A stretch of 64,000 bases of DNA from Paracoccus shanxieyensis (lineage in GTDB: Bacteria; Pseudomonadota; Alphaproteobacteria; Rhodobacterales; Rhodobacteraceae): positions 62,001 through 126,000 of the forward strand of contig NZ_WMII01000009.1 in NCBI RefSeq assembly GCF_009711265.1, written 5' to 3'. The position numbers were made by a program, and so were the translations under genes. Positions within the stretch are counted from its first letter, which is position 1; every line of letters begins with the position of its first letter. Under the pieces are notes generated by a model. That model was not told where the DNA came from and searched no databases. It was given only the letters and a program-made list of their open reading frames with translations. Positions 36,139 through 45,092 of this stretch are shown piece after piece.

Positions 36139-36162
36139 AAGGGCGCCCGTTCGGGCGCCCTT
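36139..36162. terminator. Bidirectional terminator between DUF6456 and peroxiredoxin genes
   Basis: AAGGGCGCCCG (36139-36149) and CGGGCGCCCTT (36152-36162) form an 11-bp perfect stem between two convergent genes. Confidence 0.75.
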
Positions 36163-36184
36163 GCCGTATCCGGCTCAGGCCGTG

Positions 36185-36730
36185 TCAGGCTGCGACGTTG
36201 GCCTTGGCCTTCAGCCATGCCATGACGTTTTCCGGCGAGGTTTCGCTATAGGGATCGTCGCCGCAATCGTCGCAGCGGCCCGGCTCTTCGAACCATGCCT
36301 CGATCACGCCGTCATTGACGATGGCGGCATAGCGCCAGCTGCGCGCGCCGAAGCCCAGATTGTCCTTGCGCACCAGCATGCCGATCTTGTCGGTGAATTC
36401 GCCCGAGCCGTCGGGGATCACGGTGACATTGGCGAGGTTCTGCGATTTCGCCCATTGGTTCATGACGAAGCTGTCATTGACCGACATGCAATAGATCGCG
36501 TCGATCCCCAGCCCGGTCATCTCGGCAAAGGCCTTTTCAAAGCCGGGCAGCTGGTAGGTCGAGCAGGTGGGCGTGAACGCCCCCGGCAGCGAGAACAGCA
36601 CCACGCGCTTGCCGGCGAAATAGTCTTCGCTGGTCACGTCCTGCCAACGATAGGGGTTGGGGCCTTCGATGGATTCGTCGCGCACGCGGGTGCGGAAGGT
36701 CACTTGCGGCAGTTTGTTGCCAATCTTCAT
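36185..36730 (-). CDS. Peroxiredoxin (Prx5-like) with an added C-terminal CxxC
   Basis: 181 residues from the ATG at 36728-36730 with GGAG six bases upstream. The peroxidatic cysteine is in LPGAFTPTCSTYQLPGFE near residues 48-65, in the Prx5 arrangement; Arg in FGARSWRYA completes the site. It reduces hydrogen or alkyl peroxides in the cytoplasm, likely with glutathione or thioredoxin. Near the C-terminus the stretch EPGRCDDCGDDPYSETSPEN has a CxxC that could act as resolving cysteines. The 217-bp divergent spacer with the TerC gene holds both promoters. Confidence 0.92.
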   Translation of the reverse strand: MKIGNKLPQVTFRTRVRDESIEGPNPYRWQDVTSEDYFAGKRVVLFSLPGAFTPTCSTYQLPGFEKAFAEMTGLGIDAIYCMSVNDSFVMNQWAKSQNLANVTVIPDGSGEFTDKIGMLVRKDNLGFGARSWRYAAIVNDGVIEAWFEEPGRCDDCGDDPYSETSPENVMAWLKAKANVAA

Positions 36731-36947
36731 GTGAATCTCCTTGTGCAGCCTTGCCCGCAGGCGGTCCCACGAGCGGCAGTTCCGGCCTCCCCGCCCGCAA
36801 CCTAGTGCCGCGGTGCAGAATGCGCAACGCTGCACGGCGGAAACTTCCTGTCAGATGCGATGGAACCCGCTGAACGGGCGGCGAATTGTCAGATCGGCAC
36901 ATGACCCGTCGGTCTGGCCGCGCGCGTCTATCCATGGAAAAGGACTA

Positions 36948-37694
36948 ATGGACAGCATTTACGCCCTGATGCAGGACCCCGCCGCGTGGGTCGCGTTGGC
37001 CACGCTGGTGGTGATGGAGGTCGTGCTTGGCATCGACAACCTGATTTTCATCTCGATTCTGACGAACAAGCTGCCGCAGGGGCAGCGTGAGCGCGCCCGG
37101 CGCATCGGCATCGGCCTTGCGCTGGTCATGCGGCTGGGCCTTCTGGCCACGGTGGCCTGGATCGTGCGCCTGACCGAGCCGGTCATCACCATTTTGGGCA
37201 ATGAGCTGTCTTGGAAAGACATCATCCTGATTCTGGGCGGGCTGTTTCTGGTCTGGAAGGCCACGAAAGAGATCCACCACCATGTCGATCCCGATGACCA
37301 CGAAGACATCATGATCGGCGCGGCCACCGCGACCTTTGGCGGCGTCATCGCGCAGATCCTTGTGCTGGATCTGGTGTTTTCGATCGACAGCATCATCACC
37401 GCCGTCGGCATGACGCCGCATGTGCCGATCATGGTCGTCGCCGTAGTCGCCGCCGTCACCGTGATGCTGCTGGCCGCGAACCCTCTGGCGAATTTCATCG
37501 AGAAGAACCCGACCATCGTCATGCTGGCGCTGTCCTTCCTGCTGCTGATCGGAACCACGCTGATCGCGGAAGGCTTCGGCGTGCATGTGCCCAAGGGCTA
37601 TATCTATGCAGCGATGGCGTTTTCGGCGCTGGTCGAGGGGCTGAACATGTGGGCCCGCAACGCAAGGAAGGCCAGCCGGGCGCAGGGCCATTGA
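36948..37694 (+). CDS. TerC family integral membrane protein
   Basis: 248 residues from the ATG at 36948 (AAAAGGA four bases upstream). Seven or so membrane segments with the TerC signatures: [18 protein letters not shown] near residues 21-38 and the mirrored [18 protein letters not shown] near residues 138-155; the conserved Asp in each (GIDN, SIDS) is thought to bind a metal. TerC/Alx/YkoY relatives export manganese or supply it to exported proteins, with tellurium resistance being the older label. The cytoplasmic loop [12 protein letters not shown] is rich in His and Asp. A hairpin follows at 37709-37725. Confidence 0.9.
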   Translation: MDSIYALMQDPAAWVALATLVVMEVVLGIDNLIFISILTNKLPQGQRERARRIGIGLALVMRLGLLATVAWIVRLTEPVITILGNELSWKDIILILGGLFLVWKATKEIHHHVDPDDHEDIMIGAATATFGGVIAQILVLDLVFSIDSIITAVGMTPHVPIMVVAVVAAVTVMLLAANPLANFIEKNPTIVMLALSFLLLIGTTLIAEGFGVHVPKGYIYAAMAFSALVEGLNMWARNARKASRAQGH

Positions 37695-37708
37695 GACCCT
37701 TTCCCGGC

Positions 37709-37725
37709 GCGGGCCGGTGGCCCGC
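37709..37725 (+). terminator. Hairpin after the TerC gene
   Basis: GCGGGCC (37709-37715) and GGCCCGC (37719-37725) form a 7-bp perfect stem with a GGT loop, 15 bp past the stop. No U-run follows. Confidence 0.45.
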
Positions 37726-37840
37726 ATGACACAGCACGAAAGGCGGGGGCGATCCCTGCCTTTTGCATGTGGCCGTGGCGTTGCGTTCCGCTGGCCGAGG
37801 GTCTATCTGTGAGAGAACCGCGACCGAAAGGACCAAGACC

Positions 37841-38791
37841 TTGCGCGATCTTCGGATGCCCGATCAACGCCATCCCGAAAAGGCCCATCGGCCCGATCAG
37901 GAACAGCCAAAGAAGCCCTCCTGGATCCGGGTGAAGGCGCCGACTTCGGAAGGCTACAAGCAGACCCGCGACATCATGCGCGAAAACCGCCTGTCCACCG
38001 TCTGCGAAGAAGCCGGCTGCCCCAATGTCGGCGAATGCTGGTCGCAGGGCCACGCCACCATGATGATCATGGGCGAGATCTGCACCCGCGGCTGCACCTT
38101 CTGCAATGTCGCCACCGGCAAGCCCAATGCGCTGGACGTGTTCGAGCCGGGCCGCGTCGCCCATGCCGTGCAGAAGCTGGGACTGAACCATGTCGTCATC
38201 ACCTCGGTCGACCGCGACGATCTGGACGATGGCGGGGCCGAGCATTTCGCCCAGACCATCCGCGCCATCCGCCACCGCTCGCCCTCATCGACCATCGAGG
38301 TGCTGACGCCCGATTTTCTGAAATCGAAGCCCGGCGCGCTGGAGATCGTGGTCGAGGCACGGCCGGACGTGTTCAACCACAATCTGGAAACCGTGCCGCA
38401 TCTTTACCCGACCGTCCGGCCCGGCGCGCGCTATTTCCATTCGCTGCGGCTGTTGCAGAAGGTCAAGGAACTGGACCCGGCCATGTTCACCAAATCGGGG
38501 ATCATGGTGGGGCTGGGTGAGGATCGCGGTTCGGTGCTGCAGGTCATGGACGACATGCGCGCCGCCGATATCGACTTCATGACGATCGGCCAGTATCTGC
38601 AGCCGACGCCGAAGCATCACCGGGTCGACCGCTTCGTCACCCCGGAGGAATTCGCGGGCTATGAAAAATCGGCCTATGGCAAGGGCTTCCTGATGGTTTC
38701 GGCCACGCCGCTGACCCGGTCGTCCTATCACGCCGGTGACGATTTCGCGCAACTGCGCGACGCAAGGCTGAAGAAACTGGGGCGGGCCTGA
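37841..38791 (+). CDS. lipA: Lipoyl synthase
   Basis: 316 residues from the TTG at 37841, which has GAAAGGA eight bases upstream; the protein then begins [18 protein letters not shown], matching relatives, whereas the ATG at 37856 would be too far from the site. It is a radical-SAM enzyme inserting two sulfurs into octanoyl chains on lipoyl-dependent enzymes. The auxiliary cluster is [12 protein letters not shown], the radical-SAM cluster is [10 protein letters not shown], and the C-terminal serine ligand lies in [30 protein letters not shown] is standard. Next to tRNA-Leu on the same strand. Confidence 0.97.
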   Translation: MRDLRMPDQRHPEKAHRPDQEQPKKPSWIRVKAPTSEGYKQTRDIMRENRLSTVCEEAGCPNVGECWSQGHATMMIMGEICTRGCTFCNVATGKPNALDVFEPGRVAHAVQKLGLNHVVITSVDRDDLDDGGAEHFAQTIRAIRHRSPSSTIEVLTPDFLKSKPGALEIVVEARPDVFNHNLETVPHLYPTVRPGARYFHSLRLLQKVKELDPAMFTKSGIMVGLGEDRGSVLQVMDDMRAADIDFMTIGQYLQPTPKHHRVDRFVTPEEFAGYEKSAYGKGFLMVSATPLTRSSYHAGDDFAQLRDARLKKLGRA

Positions 38792-38840
38792 TCGGCCCCC
38801 TTGCAAAGTCCCGCGTCTCGCCTTAGGCGGAAGACGCGAT

Positions 38841-38924
38841 GCCCGAGTGACGGAATGGTAGACGTAGCGGATTCAAAATCCGCCGCCGCAAGGCATGTCG
38901 GTTCGAGTCCGACCTCGGGTACCA
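38841..38924 (+). tRNA. tRNA-Leu (CAA)
   Basis: Class II tRNA with encoded CCA. Acceptor GCCCGAG/CTCGGGT, D arm with GGTAGACG, anticodon stem GCGGA/TCCGC with loop TTCAAAA giving anticodon CAA (reads UUG), an extended variable arm built on GCC/GGC, and T arm GTCGGTTCGAGTCCGAC. The long variable arm confirms leucine. Confidence 0.93.
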
Positions 38925-39011
38925 AGATTGACCATGTGCCGCGTGCAGCGGCATGGGTCGCGCTGCTTCAATCACTCGATTTGCAGGGTCCGTTTCTTGT
39001 CCGAACCCATT

Positions 39012-39803
39012 ATGGGAATTTGCCGCTTTTCGTATCTGGGTCGGGGCGACTGGGGCGCCTATAAGGGCACCGCGCTGGATTCGCCGGAGCAAGAGGCCGC
39101 CCGCCAGCGCGTCGCCTCCGAGCTTTATCTGCCAGATCGGCTGGAGCAGCGCTTCCAGAGTTTCGAGACCCTGACGCTGCCCTCGATCGCGGCGCAGACC
39201 GACCGGGATTTCGATTTTCTTGTCCTGACCTCGCCCGAACTGCCCGCGCCGTTGCGGGCGCGGTTGCAGCGGCTTTGCGACAGCGTGCCGCGCGTTCGGC
39301 TGCTGGTCTCGGATGCGACCGATGTCGGGCGGGCGCTGGAGCCGGTTCTGGACACCGCAGGCCCGCTGCTGCAATTCCGGCTGGATGACGACGATTGCCT
39401 GACCGTGCATTACATCGCCCATCTGCGCCGGGCGGCGGCGGCGATGCGCGATCACCCGCATTTCGCCTTTTCCCTGCCGCGCGCGCTGCTGGTCACGCAA
39501 TATGGTGCGGGCGCGCAGCGATACGAGGTGATGAAGCCCTTTCACGGCGCGGGCGTCGCGGCACGTCTGCCTGACCGCAAACCGATCTTTGCCTATGGCC
39601 ATTATGCTTTAGCGCGCCGGTTCCCGTCCTTGTCGGATCCCACGGTGCATGGATCGCTGCAGACCAAGACGGCGGGGCACGATTCGAAAGAGGTGCGGTC
39701 CGGCAGCGGCATCGACGACATCGCCGATGCGCGGTTCGCCAGCGTGCTGCAGCGCGAATTTCCGTTTCTGGATCAGGCGACGCGGCTGCGGCTATCGGCA
39801 TGA
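39012..39803 (+). CDS. Putative rhamnosyltransferase-family glycosyltransferase
   Basis: 263 residues from the ATG at 39012. The opening MGICRFSYLGRGDWGAYKG and LEQRFQSFETLTLPSIAAQT match the putative rhamnosyl transferase family of Rhodobacteraceae. The GT-A-like nucleotide-sugar site appears as QFRLDDDDCLTVHYIAHL near residues 118-135, with the Asp-rich motif binding metal. C-terminal GIDDIADARFASVLQREFPF is also typical. The Shine-Dalgarno site is weak, and in-frame codons upstream of 39012 overlap the tRNA region, so the start is the likeliest not certain. Acceptor and sugar are unknown. Confidence 0.82.
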   Translation: MGICRFSYLGRGDWGAYKGTALDSPEQEAARQRVASELYLPDRLEQRFQSFETLTLPSIAAQTDRDFDFLVLTSPELPAPLRARLQRLCDSVPRVRLLVSDATDVGRALEPVLDTAGPLLQFRLDDDDCLTVHYIAHLRRAAAAMRDHPHFAFSLPRALLVTQYGAGAQRYEVMKPFHGAGVAARLPDRKPIFAYGHYALARRFPSLSDPTVHGSLQTKTAGHDSKEVRSGSGIDDIADARFASVLQREFPFLDQATRLRLSA

Positions 39804-39845
39804 TGCGCCGATCACGCGGGCGTGATCGGTGTGGCGCGAAAGCAC

Positions 39846-39870
39846 GGAACCACCGGGCGCGCCGGGCGTT
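39846..39870 (+). promoter_or_regulatory. EcfG-type general stress promoter of the CsbD gene
   Basis: GGAAC (39846-39850), a 16-bp spacer and CGTT (39867-39870) match the consensus for EcfG, the alphaproteobacterial general stress sigma factor. It lies 48 bp before the CsbD start, a suitable position. Confidence 0.75.
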
Positions 39871-39917
39871 TTTCCTGTGATCGCAAGACGATCCTGAAAC
39901 ACGGAAAGGAACGCGTA

Positions 39918-40118
39918 ATGAATTGGGATATCATCGAAGGCAAATGGAACCAGGTCAAAGGCTCGGTCAAGGAAAAATGGGGCGACCTGACCGATGACGA
40001 GCTGACCGAGGTGGGCGGCAAGCGCGACAAGCTGGCCGGCAAGCTGCAGGAAAAATACGGCTGGACCAAAGAAGAAGCAGAACGCAAAGTCGACGACTTT
40101 TTCCACGATAAAGTTTGA
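39918..40118 (+). CDS. CsbD family stress protein
   Basis: 66 residues from the ATG at 39918 (AAAGGA seven bases upstream). Almost the whole protein is the CsbD domain: MNWDIIEGKWNQVKGSVKEK, then WGDLTDDELTEVGGKRDKL and the closing EKYGWTKEEAERKVDDFF. It is small, highly charged and soluble. CsbD proteins are induced by general stress in many bacteria; their molecular action is not known. The EcfG-type promoter directly upstream agrees with a general-stress gene. Confidence 0.93.
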   Translation: MNWDIIEGKWNQVKGSVKEKWGDLTDDELTEVGGKRDKLAGKLQEKYGWTKEEAERKVDDFFHDKV

Positions 40119-40170
40119 AGTTTTGCGATCTTGCCTGCCATTAATGGGCAGGTAATCGCCTTCAGCCTAT

Positions 40171-40203
40171 ACATGGGCCCTCGGCTGTTGCCGGGGGCCA
40201 TTG
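40171..40203 (+). terminator. Hairpin after the CsbD gene
   Basis: GGCCCTCGGC and GCCGGGGGCC (about 40175-40199) pair with one T-G wobble about 57 bp past the CsbD stop. No U-run follows, so the call is tentative. Confidence 0.4.
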
Positions 40204-40246
40204 TCATTGCGCAGGATCAGGGAACAGAGTGGGAACCAAGAAGCCA

Positions 40247-40275
40247 TTGAACATGCGGATCGCCCTTCTTATCTT
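40247..40275 (+). promoter_or_regulatory. Candidate housekeeping promoter of lon
   Basis: TTGAAC (40247-40252), a 17-bp spacer, and TATCTT (40270-40275) match the vegetative -35/-10 pattern with ideal spacing, about 68 bp before the lon start. A heat-shock overlap is possible because a CCCTTCTTAT run precedes the -10, but I cannot support it further. Confidence 0.5.
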
Positions 40276-40343
40276 GTCTGAGAGCAGGGGACTTGCGCTG
40301 CCTATTCCGGGGCCATGTCTCTTGGCGAGAAAGGACTGATTCC

Positions 40344-42761
40344 ATGAACGAATTCGCCCATCAGACCCATCCTGTCCTGCCGCTGCGGGACATCGTGGTC
40401 TTTCCGCACATGATCGTGCCGCTTTTCGTGGGTCGCGAGAAATCCGTTCGGGCCCTTGAAGCGGTGATGGAGCAGGATCGCCCGATTCTGCTTGCGGCGC
40501 AAAAGGATGCTGCGGTGGATGAGCCTGCCGATGACGGGATTTTCCGCACCGGCGTGCTGGCCAATGTTCTGCAATTGCTGAAATTGCCCGATGGCACCGT
40601 GAAGGTGCTGGTCGAGGGCAAGGCGCGCGTGCAGATCACCGGCTTCATCGCCAATGAGAACTATTTCGAGGCAAGCTGCGACGCCCTGACCGAGGAAGAC
40701 GGCGATTCTGACACGCGCGCCGCGCTGACCCGCGCCGTGGCCGAAGAGTTCGAGCGCTATGTGAAAGTGCGCAAGAACATCCCCGAAGAGGTGGTTTCGG
40801 CCGTCGCCGAAGCCCGTGAGCCTGCCCGCTTGGCCGATCTGGTCAGCGGCCATCTGGGCATCTCGCTAGACAAGAAACAGGAACTGCTTGAGACGCTGAA
40901 CACGGCCGAGCGGCTGGAAAAGGTCTATGGCCTGATGCAGGGCGAAATGTCGGTCCTGCAGGTCGAGAAGAAGATCAAGTCCCGCGTCAAGACGCAGATG
41001 GAGAAGACCCAGCGCGAATACTATCTGAATGAGCAGATGAAGGCCATTCAGAAGGAGTTGGGCGATGGTGAGGACGGCAGCAACGAACTGACCGAGCTTG
41101 AGGAAAAGATCGCCTCGACCAAGTTCAGCAAGGAAGCCCGTGAAAAGGCCGATGCCGAGCTGAAAAAGCTGAAATCCATGTCGCCGATGTCCGCCGAGGC
41201 CACGGTGTCGCGCAACTATCTGGACTGGCTGCTGGCTTTGCCGTGGGGCGTCAAGTCGCGCACCCGCAAGGATCTGGGCCGGGCCGAACAGGTGCTGGAT
41301 GCGGATCACTATGGTCTGGACAAGGTCAAGGAACGCATCGTCGAATATCTGGCGGTGCAGAACCGTTCGGCCAAGCTGAAAGGCCCGATCCTGTGCCTTG
41401 TCGGCCCTCCGGGTGTCGGCAAGACCTCGCTGGGCCGGTCCGTTGCGAAGGCCACGGGGCGCGAATTCATCCGCATCTCGCTGGGTGGGGTGCGCGACGA
41501 ATCCGAGATCCGCGGCCACCGCCGGACCTATATCGGCTCGATGCCCGGCAAGATCATCCAAGCGCTGAAAAAGGCCAAGACCACCAATCCGCTGATTCTT
41601 CTCGATGAAATCGACAAGATGGGGCAGGATTTCCGGGGTGACCCGGCCAGTGCGATGCTGGAGGTGCTGGATCCGGAACAGAACGCGACCTTCGTCGACC
41701 ACTATCTTGAGGTGGAATACGATCTGTCGAACGTGATGTTCGTGACCACGGCCAACAGCTACAATATGCCGGGCCCGCTTCTGGACCGGATGGAGTTCAT
41801 TCCGCTGGCCGGCTATACCGAGGATGAGAAACGCGAAATCGCGCGTCATCACCTGCTGCCCAAGCAGATCACCGCCAATGGTCTGCGCAAGGGGGAATTC
41901 TCGATCAGCGACGACGCGCTGACCCATGTGATCCGCTATTACACCCGCGAAGCCGGTGTGCGGTCGCTGGAGCGTGAAATCGCCAAGCTGGCCCGCAAGG
42001 CGGTGACCGAGATCCTGAAGGGCAAGCTGACCTCGGTCGCCGTCGATGAGGCCAAGGCCGAGGAATATCTGGGCGTGCGCCGCTATCGCTATGGTCTGGC
42101 CGAAAAGGACGATCAGATCGGCGTGGTGACGGGTCTGGCCTGGACGCAGGTCGGCGGCGATCTGCTGCAGATCGAAGCGCTGAAGCTGCCGGGCAAGGGC
42201 CGCATGAAGACGACCGGTAAACTGGGCGATGTCATGAAGGAATCGATCGATGCCGCGTCGTCCTTCGTGCGCTCGATCAGCCCGGAAATCGGCGTGAAGC
42301 CCACCAAGTTCGAGACCGTGGACATCCACGTTCACGTTCCCGAAGGTGCGACGCCCAAGGATGGGCCCTCGGCGGGTCTGGCCATGGTGACCTCGATCGT
42401 GTCGGTTCTGACGCAGATTCCGGTGCGCAAGGATGTCGCAATGACCGGCGAAGTGACCCTGCGCGGCAACGCGCTGGCGATTGGCGGGCTGAAGGAAAAG
42501 CTTCTGGCGGCGCTGCGCGGCGGCATCAAGACGGTTCTGATCCCCGCCGATAACGAAAAGGATCTGGCCGATATCCCGGCCAATGTGAAGGAAGGGCTGA
42601 AGATCATTCCGGTCAGCCATGTGCGCGAGGTTCTGCGTCACGCGCTGGTCAGGATGCCCGATGCCATCGAATGGGACGAGGCCGCGGAAGAAGCGGCCGA
42701 GGCCAGCAGACTGGCCGCAGCCCGGGATCAGGGCAGCGGGGGCACCAAGATCGCCCATTAA
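40344..42761 (+). CDS. lon: ATP-dependent protease Lon
   Basis: 805 residues from the ATG at 40344 (AAGGA eight bases upstream). The N-terminal substrate domain begins [20 protein letters not shown]. The AAA+ domain has Walker [10 protein letters not shown] at about 354 and Walker [11 protein letters not shown]. The protease domain has the Ser-Lys dyad: Ser676 in [11 protein letters not shown] and Lys719 in IGGLKEK. It degrades misfolded and short-lived regulators in the cytoplasm. A housekeeping-like promoter lies upstream and a strong terminator downstream; the following HU-like gene is the usual neighbour. Confidence 0.98.
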   Translation: MNEFAHQTHPVLPLRDIVVFPHMIVPLFVGREKSVRALEAVMEQDRPILLAAQKDAAVDEPADDGIFRTGVLANVLQLLKLPDGTVKVLVEGKARVQITGFIANENYFEASCDALTEEDGDSDTRAALTRAVAEEFERYVKVRKNIPEEVVSAVAEAREPARLADLVSGHLGISLDKKQELLETLNTAERLEKVYGLMQGEMSVLQVEKKIKSRVKTQMEKTQREYYLNEQMKAIQKELGDGEDGSNELTELEEKIASTKFSKEAREKADAELKKLKSMSPMSAEATVSRNYLDWLLALPWGVKSRTRKDLGRAEQVLDADHYGLDKVKERIVEYLAVQNRSAKLKGPILCLVGPPGVGKTSLGRSVAKATGREFIRISLGGVRDESEIRGHRRTYIGSMPGKIIQALKKAKTTNPLILLDEIDKMGQDFRGDPASAMLEVLDPEQNATFVDHYLEVEYDLSNVMFVTTANSYNMPGPLLDRMEFIPLAGYTEDEKREIARHHLLPKQITANGLRKGEFSISDDALTHVIRYYTREAGVRSLEREIAKLARKAVTEILKGKLTSVAVDEAKAEEYLGVRRYRYGLAEKDDQIGVVTGLAWTQVGGDLLQIEALKLPGKGRMKTTGKLGDVMKESIDAASSFVRSISPEIGVKPTKFETVDIHVHVPEGATPKDGPSAGLAMVTSIVSVLTQIPVRKDVAMTGEVTLRGNALAIGGLKEKLLAALRGGIKTVLIPADNEKDLADIPANVKEGLKIIPVSHVREVLRHALVRMPDAIEWDEAAEEAAEASRLAAARDQGSGGTKIAH

Positions 42762-42769
42762 GGCAATTG

Positions 42770-42802
42770 AACCGCGCGGAGCATCTCCGCGCGGTTCTTT
42801 TT
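42770..42802 (+). terminator. Intrinsic terminator of lon
   Basis: AACCGCGCGGAG (42770-42781) pairs perfectly with CTCCGCGCGGTT (42785-42796) around CAT and is followed by C and TTTTT (42798-42802). Confidence 0.9.
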
Positions 42803-42839
42803 AATCGGTATACTGCGTTCAACATATGCAGGAGGTTAC

Positions 42840-43187
42840 ATGGCAACACATGGCCATGAGGAGGAATTGCACCGCAATCGCCCGCAAAAAATGGCGGATG
42901 ACACCAATGAAAGCGATCCGGGCACGGCGCGGGTCCTGCAGAAACGGCAGTTTCTGGCACGGATTGCCCAGCGGACCGGGATGCGAAATGCCCAGATCAA
43001 AGAGATCGTCGAAGCAACCCTTGCCGAGCTTGGCGATGCCATGGCCGCCGGTCAGACGCTGGCCCTGCCGCCTTTGGGTCGCGCCCGCATCAACCGGCAA
43101 CGCGATGTGTCCGGGGCCGAGGTGATCGTATTGCGGCTGCGTCGCCGCAATGCCGACATTGCCTCGGGCAATGATGATGAGGATTGA
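42840..43187 (+). CDS. HU family DNA-binding protein
   Basis: 115 residues with GGAGG four to five bases before the ATG. After a charged N-terminus (about 1-33), the HU/IHF-like core is seen: QKRQFLARIAQRTGMRNAQI, KEIVEATLAELGDAMAAGQT and LPPLGRARINRQRDVSGAEV. Compared with true HU (about 90 residues) the DNA-clasping arm is short and the N-terminus extended; this is the diverged HU-like group found downstream of lon in Rhodobacterales. It should bind DNA and help shape the nucleoid. Confidence 0.88.
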   Translation: MATHGHEEELHRNRPQKMADDTNESDPGTARVLQKRQFLARIAQRTGMRNAQIKEIVEATLAELGDAMAAGQTLALPPLGRARINRQRDVSGAEVIVLRLRRRNADIASGNDDED

Positions 43188-43246
43188 GGCGCACCGATAT
43201 TTTGCCTCTTGCAGGTCGGCGGCGCTGTCGCTATCTAGCGCGGACC

Positions 43247-43321
43247 GGGCGATTAGCTCAGCGGTAGAGCGCTTCGTTCACATCGAAGATGTCAGCGGTT
43301 CAAATCCGTTATCGCCCACCA
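43247..43321 (+). tRNA. tRNA-Val (CAC)
   Basis: Acceptor GGGCGAT pairs perfectly with ATCGCCC; D arm TAGCTCAGCGGTAGAGC; anticodon stem CTTCG/CGAAG with loop TTCACAT giving anticodon CAC (reads GUG); T arm AGCGGTTCAAATCCGTT; CCA encoded (43319-43321). Confidence 0.95.
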
Positions 43322-43333
43322 TGATTACGTTGA

Positions 43334-43359
43334 AAAGCCTCGGTTAAGTCCGGGGCTTT
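43334..43359 (+). terminator. Terminator of tRNA-Val
   Basis: AAAGCCTCGG (43334-43343) pairs with CCGGGGCTTT (43350-43359), with one T-G wobble, and is followed by CTTCGTTTTG. It lies 12 bp after the tRNA. Confidence 0.75.
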
Positions 43360-43780
43360 CTTCGTTTTGCGAAGCGCGCGCCGGTGCGCGGAACCCAAGG
43401 CGCGGACCGGGCAGGGCACCGTCCCGGTTTATCGCAACAGCCCAAGGCACATGCCGAACGTCAAAGCTGGTCGTCGCGACCACGCCGCGCACGGCAAGCA
43501 GATATGCCGCGCGATGGTGTCGGCGGATGCGTCCCAGCGTCATATCGCAACGGCCAAGCCCCCCGCGCTCCGGTCAAAGCGCATCTGCGCAAGGTCCTTG
43601 AAAACGTCACGCCCCCGCCGCCCCGCAAGCCATGTCCTGTTCCAGACAGCCCAAGTCGCAAATGACACATGGCCCCGGCGCCGACTGCGTTAGCCTTGAA
43701 CTCTGTCCGTCCCCGTGGCGGGCATTTCGACGCGCGGTGGAGGCCGCGCTTGGCAGCGACGATCAAGGAGGGAAGATCGG
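43360..43780. other. Gene-free interval between tRNA-Val and fdhA
   Basis: About 420 bp with no intact gene. Several short open frames cross it but none has coding character over its length. A possible decayed helix-turn-helix gene (43451-43640) is listed separately. The end carries the AAGGAGGGAAG ribosome site for fdhA (43765-43775). Confidence 0.5.
43451..43640 (+). pseudogene. Possible decayed helix-turn-helix gene
   Basis: Frame 1 reads MPNVKAGRRDHAAHGKQICR, then AMVSADASQRHIATA, which looks like the first half of a small DNA-binding helix-turn-helix protein. After that the family-like continuation (APVKAHLRKVLENV) is found in the next frame, implying a one-base frameshift around 43560-43575. 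I infer a broken remnant; the match is short and I could not test it against a family. Confidence 0.25.
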
Positions 43781-44965
43781 ATGAGCAGCAACAGAGGCGT
43801 GGTCTATATCGGTCCCGGCAAGGTCGAGGTCCAGAATATCGCCGATCCCGGCCTGCACGCGCCGGATGGCCGCAAGATCGAACATGGCGTCATCCTGAAG
43901 GTGATCTCGACGAATATCTGCGGCTCGGATCAGCATATGGTGCGTGGCCGCACGACGGCGGAACCCGGTCTGGTGCTGGGCCATGAAATTACTGGCGAGG
44001 TGATCGAGAAGGGCGCCGATGTTGAGATGCTGGACATCGGCGACATCGTATCTGTGCCCTTCAACGTCGCCTGCGGCCGCTGCCGCTGCTGCCGCGAAGG
44101 CGATACCGGCGTCTGTCTGACCGTCAATCCGGCGCGTGCGGGCGGGGCCTATGGCTATGTCGATATGGGCGGCTGGATCGGCGGGCAGGCGCGCTATGTC
44201 ATGGTGCCGTATGCCGATTTCAATCTGCTGAAATTCCCGGATCGCGACCGCGCCATGTCGAAAATCCTCGATCTGACCATGCTGTCGGACATTCTGCCCA
44301 CCGGCTTTCACGGCGCATGGAAGGCGGGCGTGGGCGTCGGCTCGATCGTCTATGTCGCGGGCGCGGGGCCGGTCGGTCTGGCGGCGGCGGCCTCGGCCCG
44401 CATCCTGGGCGCGGCGGTGGTGATGATCGGCGATTTCAACAAGGAACGGCTGGAACATGCCCGCAAGGTCGGCTTCGAGCCGGTCGATCTGTCCAAAGGC
44501 GACAACCTGCCCGAGATGATCGCCGAGATCACCGGCAGCCCCGAGGTCGATGCGGCCATCGACGCCGTGGGCTTCGAGGCGCGCGGCCATTCGGGCGGCG
44601 AACAGCCCGCCATCGTGCTGAACCAGATGATGCAGATCACCCGCGCGGCGGGCAATATCGGCATTCCCGGGCTTTACGTCACCGAAGATCCCGGCGCGGT
44701 CGATGATGCGGCGAAGCAGGGCAGCCTGTCGATGCGCTTTGGTTTGGGCTGGGCCAAGGCGCAATCGCTGCATACCGGACAGACGCCGGTGCTGAAATAT
44801 AACCGGCAGTTGATGCAGGCCATTCTGCACGACCGCCTGCCCATCGCCGATATCGTGAATGCCACGATCATCCCGCTGGATCAGGCGGTCGCGGGCTATG
44901 CCAGCTTCGACGACGGCGTGGCCAAGAAATTCGTGCTGGATCCGCATGGCGGGCTGGCGGCCTGA
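43781..44965 (+). CDS. fdhA: Glutathione-independent formaldehyde dehydrogenase (zinc MDR family)
   Basis: 394 residues from the ATG at 43781 with AAGGAGG nearby. The N-terminus YIGPGKVEVQNIADPGLHAP and the metal site ICGSDQHMVRGRT with GLVLGHEITGEV bind catalytic zinc; a structural zinc is held by the cysteine cluster in VACGRCRCCREGDTGVC. The Rossmann fold has VYVAGAGPVGLAAAASARIL near residues 190-209. Length and the FDAVGFEARGHSG-like block (AIDAVGFEARGHSGGEQPA) match Pseudomonas putida FdhA, which oxidises formaldehyde to formate with tightly bound NAD. A nearby alternative is a related aldehyde dismutase. It would detoxify formaldehyde from C1 or osmolyte breakdown. Confidence 0.92.
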   Translation: MSSNRGVVYIGPGKVEVQNIADPGLHAPDGRKIEHGVILKVISTNICGSDQHMVRGRTTAEPGLVLGHEITGEVIEKGADVEMLDIGDIVSVPFNVACGRCRCCREGDTGVCLTVNPARAGGAYGYVDMGGWIGGQARYVMVPYADFNLLKFPDRDRAMSKILDLTMLSDILPTGFHGAWKAGVGVGSIVYVAGAGPVGLAAAASARILGAAVVMIGDFNKERLEHARKVGFEPVDLSKGDNLPEMIAEITGSPEVDAAIDAVGFEARGHSGGEQPAIVLNQMMQITRAAGNIGIPGLYVTEDPGAVDDAAKQGSLSMRFGLGWAKAQSLHTGQTPVLKYNRQLMQAILHDRLPIADIVNATIIPLDQAVAGYASFDDGVAKKFVLDPHGGLAA

Positions 44966-45092
44966 GGCGGGCGACCGGGCCGGGCGGCGCGACACGCGCC
45001 CGGCCATTCTTTGCATCACCGCACGCGGACACGGGCTTGCCGATCCGCGCGCGAGTTTCTACCCTAGCGTCACGTTGCACAGGGAAGCGAAC

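Noticed and set aside
43367..43766. Three short open frames between tRNA-Val and fdhA as genes
   Set aside because: They overlap each other on both strands, lack ribosome sites and have no family resemblance apart from the short possible helix-turn-helix remnant.
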